A stretch of DNA of 64,000 bases from Psychrobacter sp. P11G3 (GTDB lineage Bacteria > Pseudomonadota > Gammaproteobacteria > Pseudomonadales > Moraxellaceae), in NCBI RefSeq assembly GCF_001435845.1, contig NZ_CM003596.1, forward strand, positions 2,243,137-2,307,136. The letters are read 5' to 3'. The translations under genes and the position numbers were made by a program. Shown here piece by piece: positions 63,121-64,000 of the stretch. The notes beneath the pieces were generated by a model that was not told the DNA's origin, searched no databases, and saw nothing but the letters and a program-made list of their open reading frames with translations. Each line of letters starts with the position of its first letter. Positions within the stretch are counted from its first letter, which is position 1.

Positions 63121-64000
63121 TTATTGGTAAAAATTCACCATACCTTCAAGACTGGTTGGACGAATTTTGTGTGCTTGACCTGCAGAACCAAACGCTTCAA
63201 AACGATTGGTACAGATATCTGACATGGCTACCATAGACGCTTTGAAGTATTTACGCGGATCGAACTCACTTGGATTTTTTGCAAGGAATTCACGGATAGC
63301 ACCAGTTGATGCCAGACGTAAATCCGTATCGATGTTTACTTTGCGTACGCCATGTTTAATCGCTTCAACGATTTGCTCAACTGGCACACCATAAGTTTCG
63401 CCGATATCACCACCATTTTCATTAATAACTTTTAGCCATTCTTGTGGCACTGATGAAGAACCATGCATGACCAAGTGCGTATTAGGAATACGGGCATGAA
63501 TCTCTTTTACGCGCTCAATAGACAAAATGTCGCCTGTCGGTGGACGTGTGAACTTGTAAGCACCATGACTAGTACCGATAGCAATTGCTAACGCATCGAC
63601 ATTGGTATCTTTTACAAACTGTTCAGCTTCATCAGCACTGGTCAAGAGCTGCTCATGATCTAATACGCCTTCAGCGCCAGAGCCATCTTCTTCACCAGCC
63701 ATACCAGTTTCAAGACTACCTAAACAACCGATTTCGCCCTCTACAGAAACACCGCAAGCGTGTGCCATTTTGACGACTTCGCGCGTGACGCTAGCGTTGT
63801 AATCGTAGTCCATTGGCGTTTTGCCATCTTCACCAAGTGAGCCGTCCATCATCACTGATGAGAAACCTAATTGGATTGAGCGTTGGCAGATAGCTGGCGA
63901 CATACCGTGATCTTGATGCATTACCACTGGAATATGTGGCCATTCTTCGATCGCAGCGATAATCAAATGACGCAAAAATGCTGACCCTGCATAGTTACGT
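63121..64000 (-). CDS. fba: class II fructose-1,6-bisphosphate aldolase, 5' end beyond the window
   Basis: The C-terminal 292 residues of a zinc-dependent aldolase that splits fructose-1,6-bisphosphate. The frame enters the window at [29 protein letters not shown] carries the Asp/His metal motif, [34 protein letters not shown] and [12 protein letters not shown] the remaining ligands and phosphate site, and [19 protein letters not shown] the C-terminal loop. It is the long CbbA-like type rather than E. coli FbaA. The start codon lies outside. Confidence 0.95.
   Translation of the reverse strand, partial: RNYAGSAFLRHLIIAAIEEWPHIPVVMHQDHGMSPAICQRSIQLGFSSVMMDGSLGEDGKTPMDYDYNASVTREVVKMAHACGVSVEGEIGCLGSLETGMAGEEDGSGAEGVLDHEQLLTSADEAEQFVKDTNVDALAIAIGTSHGAYKFTRPPTGDILSIERVKEIHARIPNTHLVMHGSSSVPQEWLKVINENGGDIGETYGVPVEQIVEAIKHGVRKVNIDTDLRLASTGAIREFLAKNPSEFDPRKYFKASMVAMSDICTNRFEAFGSAGQAHKIRPTSLEGMVNFYQ

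Noticed and set aside
1..64000. CRISPR arrays or defence islands
   Set aside because: No regularly spaced repeats, cas genes, restriction genes or toxin-antitoxin pairs were recognised.

Overview
The window is a chromosomal segment of a gammaproteobacterium of the family Moraxellaceae, most likely Psychrobacter. This rests on several features read together: a moderate GC content by eye, Acinetobacter/Psychrobacter-type gene content (two-domain polyphosphate:AMP phosphotransferase, an FFLEELY-motif-type protein, an adjacent ubiE-ubiJ-ubiB run), and frequent AAGGA/AGGA ribosome sites. No plasmid, prophage, CRISPR array or intact transposase was seen; most of the DNA is housekeeping, with two arsenic-related regions and several short palindromic repeats. 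The genus call is inference and not backed by a search.

Layout. 0-6 kb: start of acnB, a carboxymuconolactone-decarboxylase-family gene, lipA, and a TAXI-type TRAP transporter module (fused permease, DUF1850 protein, lipoprotein receptor). 6.5-13.6 kb: an arsenosugar-type cluster (mtnP-like phosphorylase convergent with arsM, two glycosyltransferases of the TIGR04282/TIGR04283 types, a secreted DUF547 protein, the radical SAM enzyme ArsS and an FAD oxidoreductase). 14-30 kb: lipase-like hydrolase, dapD, queE, an efflux transporter, two tandem TRIC-type channel genes, recJ, small unknown proteins, a HisC-like aminotransferase, uvrB, dps, a CDF metal transporter and a thioesterase. 30-38.5 kb: a 174-bp inverted-repeat element, a divergent lysR/MFS pair, and a four-gene run SDR - FAD amine oxidase - DUF1365 - Cfa-like methyltransferase that probably modifies membrane fatty acids. 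39-47 kb: aspartate aminotransferase, tRNA-Asn, a second (331-bp) inverted-repeat element, a classical arsenic operon (yrhK, arsR, arsC, arsH, arsB), an AT-rich stretch, and a metallo-beta-lactamase/double-rhodanese protein. 47-64 kb: tRNA-Asp and tRNA-Val, glutathione peroxidase, msrB, an XRE-AlaA fusion, phosphate permease, polyphosphate:AMP phosphotransferase, the ubiquinone genes ubiE/ubiJ/ubiB, an FAD-linked lactate/glycolate-type dehydrogenase, ruvA/ruvB and the end of fba.

How it fits together. The cell appears to handle arsenic in two ways: export after reduction (ArsC/ArsB, with ArsH and the ArsR repressor) and methylation followed by conversion to organoarsenic compounds (ArsM, ArsS, glycosyltransferases). 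Several other genes deal with oxidants or membrane stress (dps, gpx, msrB, Cfa-like cluster, sulfur rhodanese). The strongest candidates for something under-described are the accessory members of the arsenosugar cluster, and the transcription-factor/aminotransferase fusion preceded by three related palindromes.
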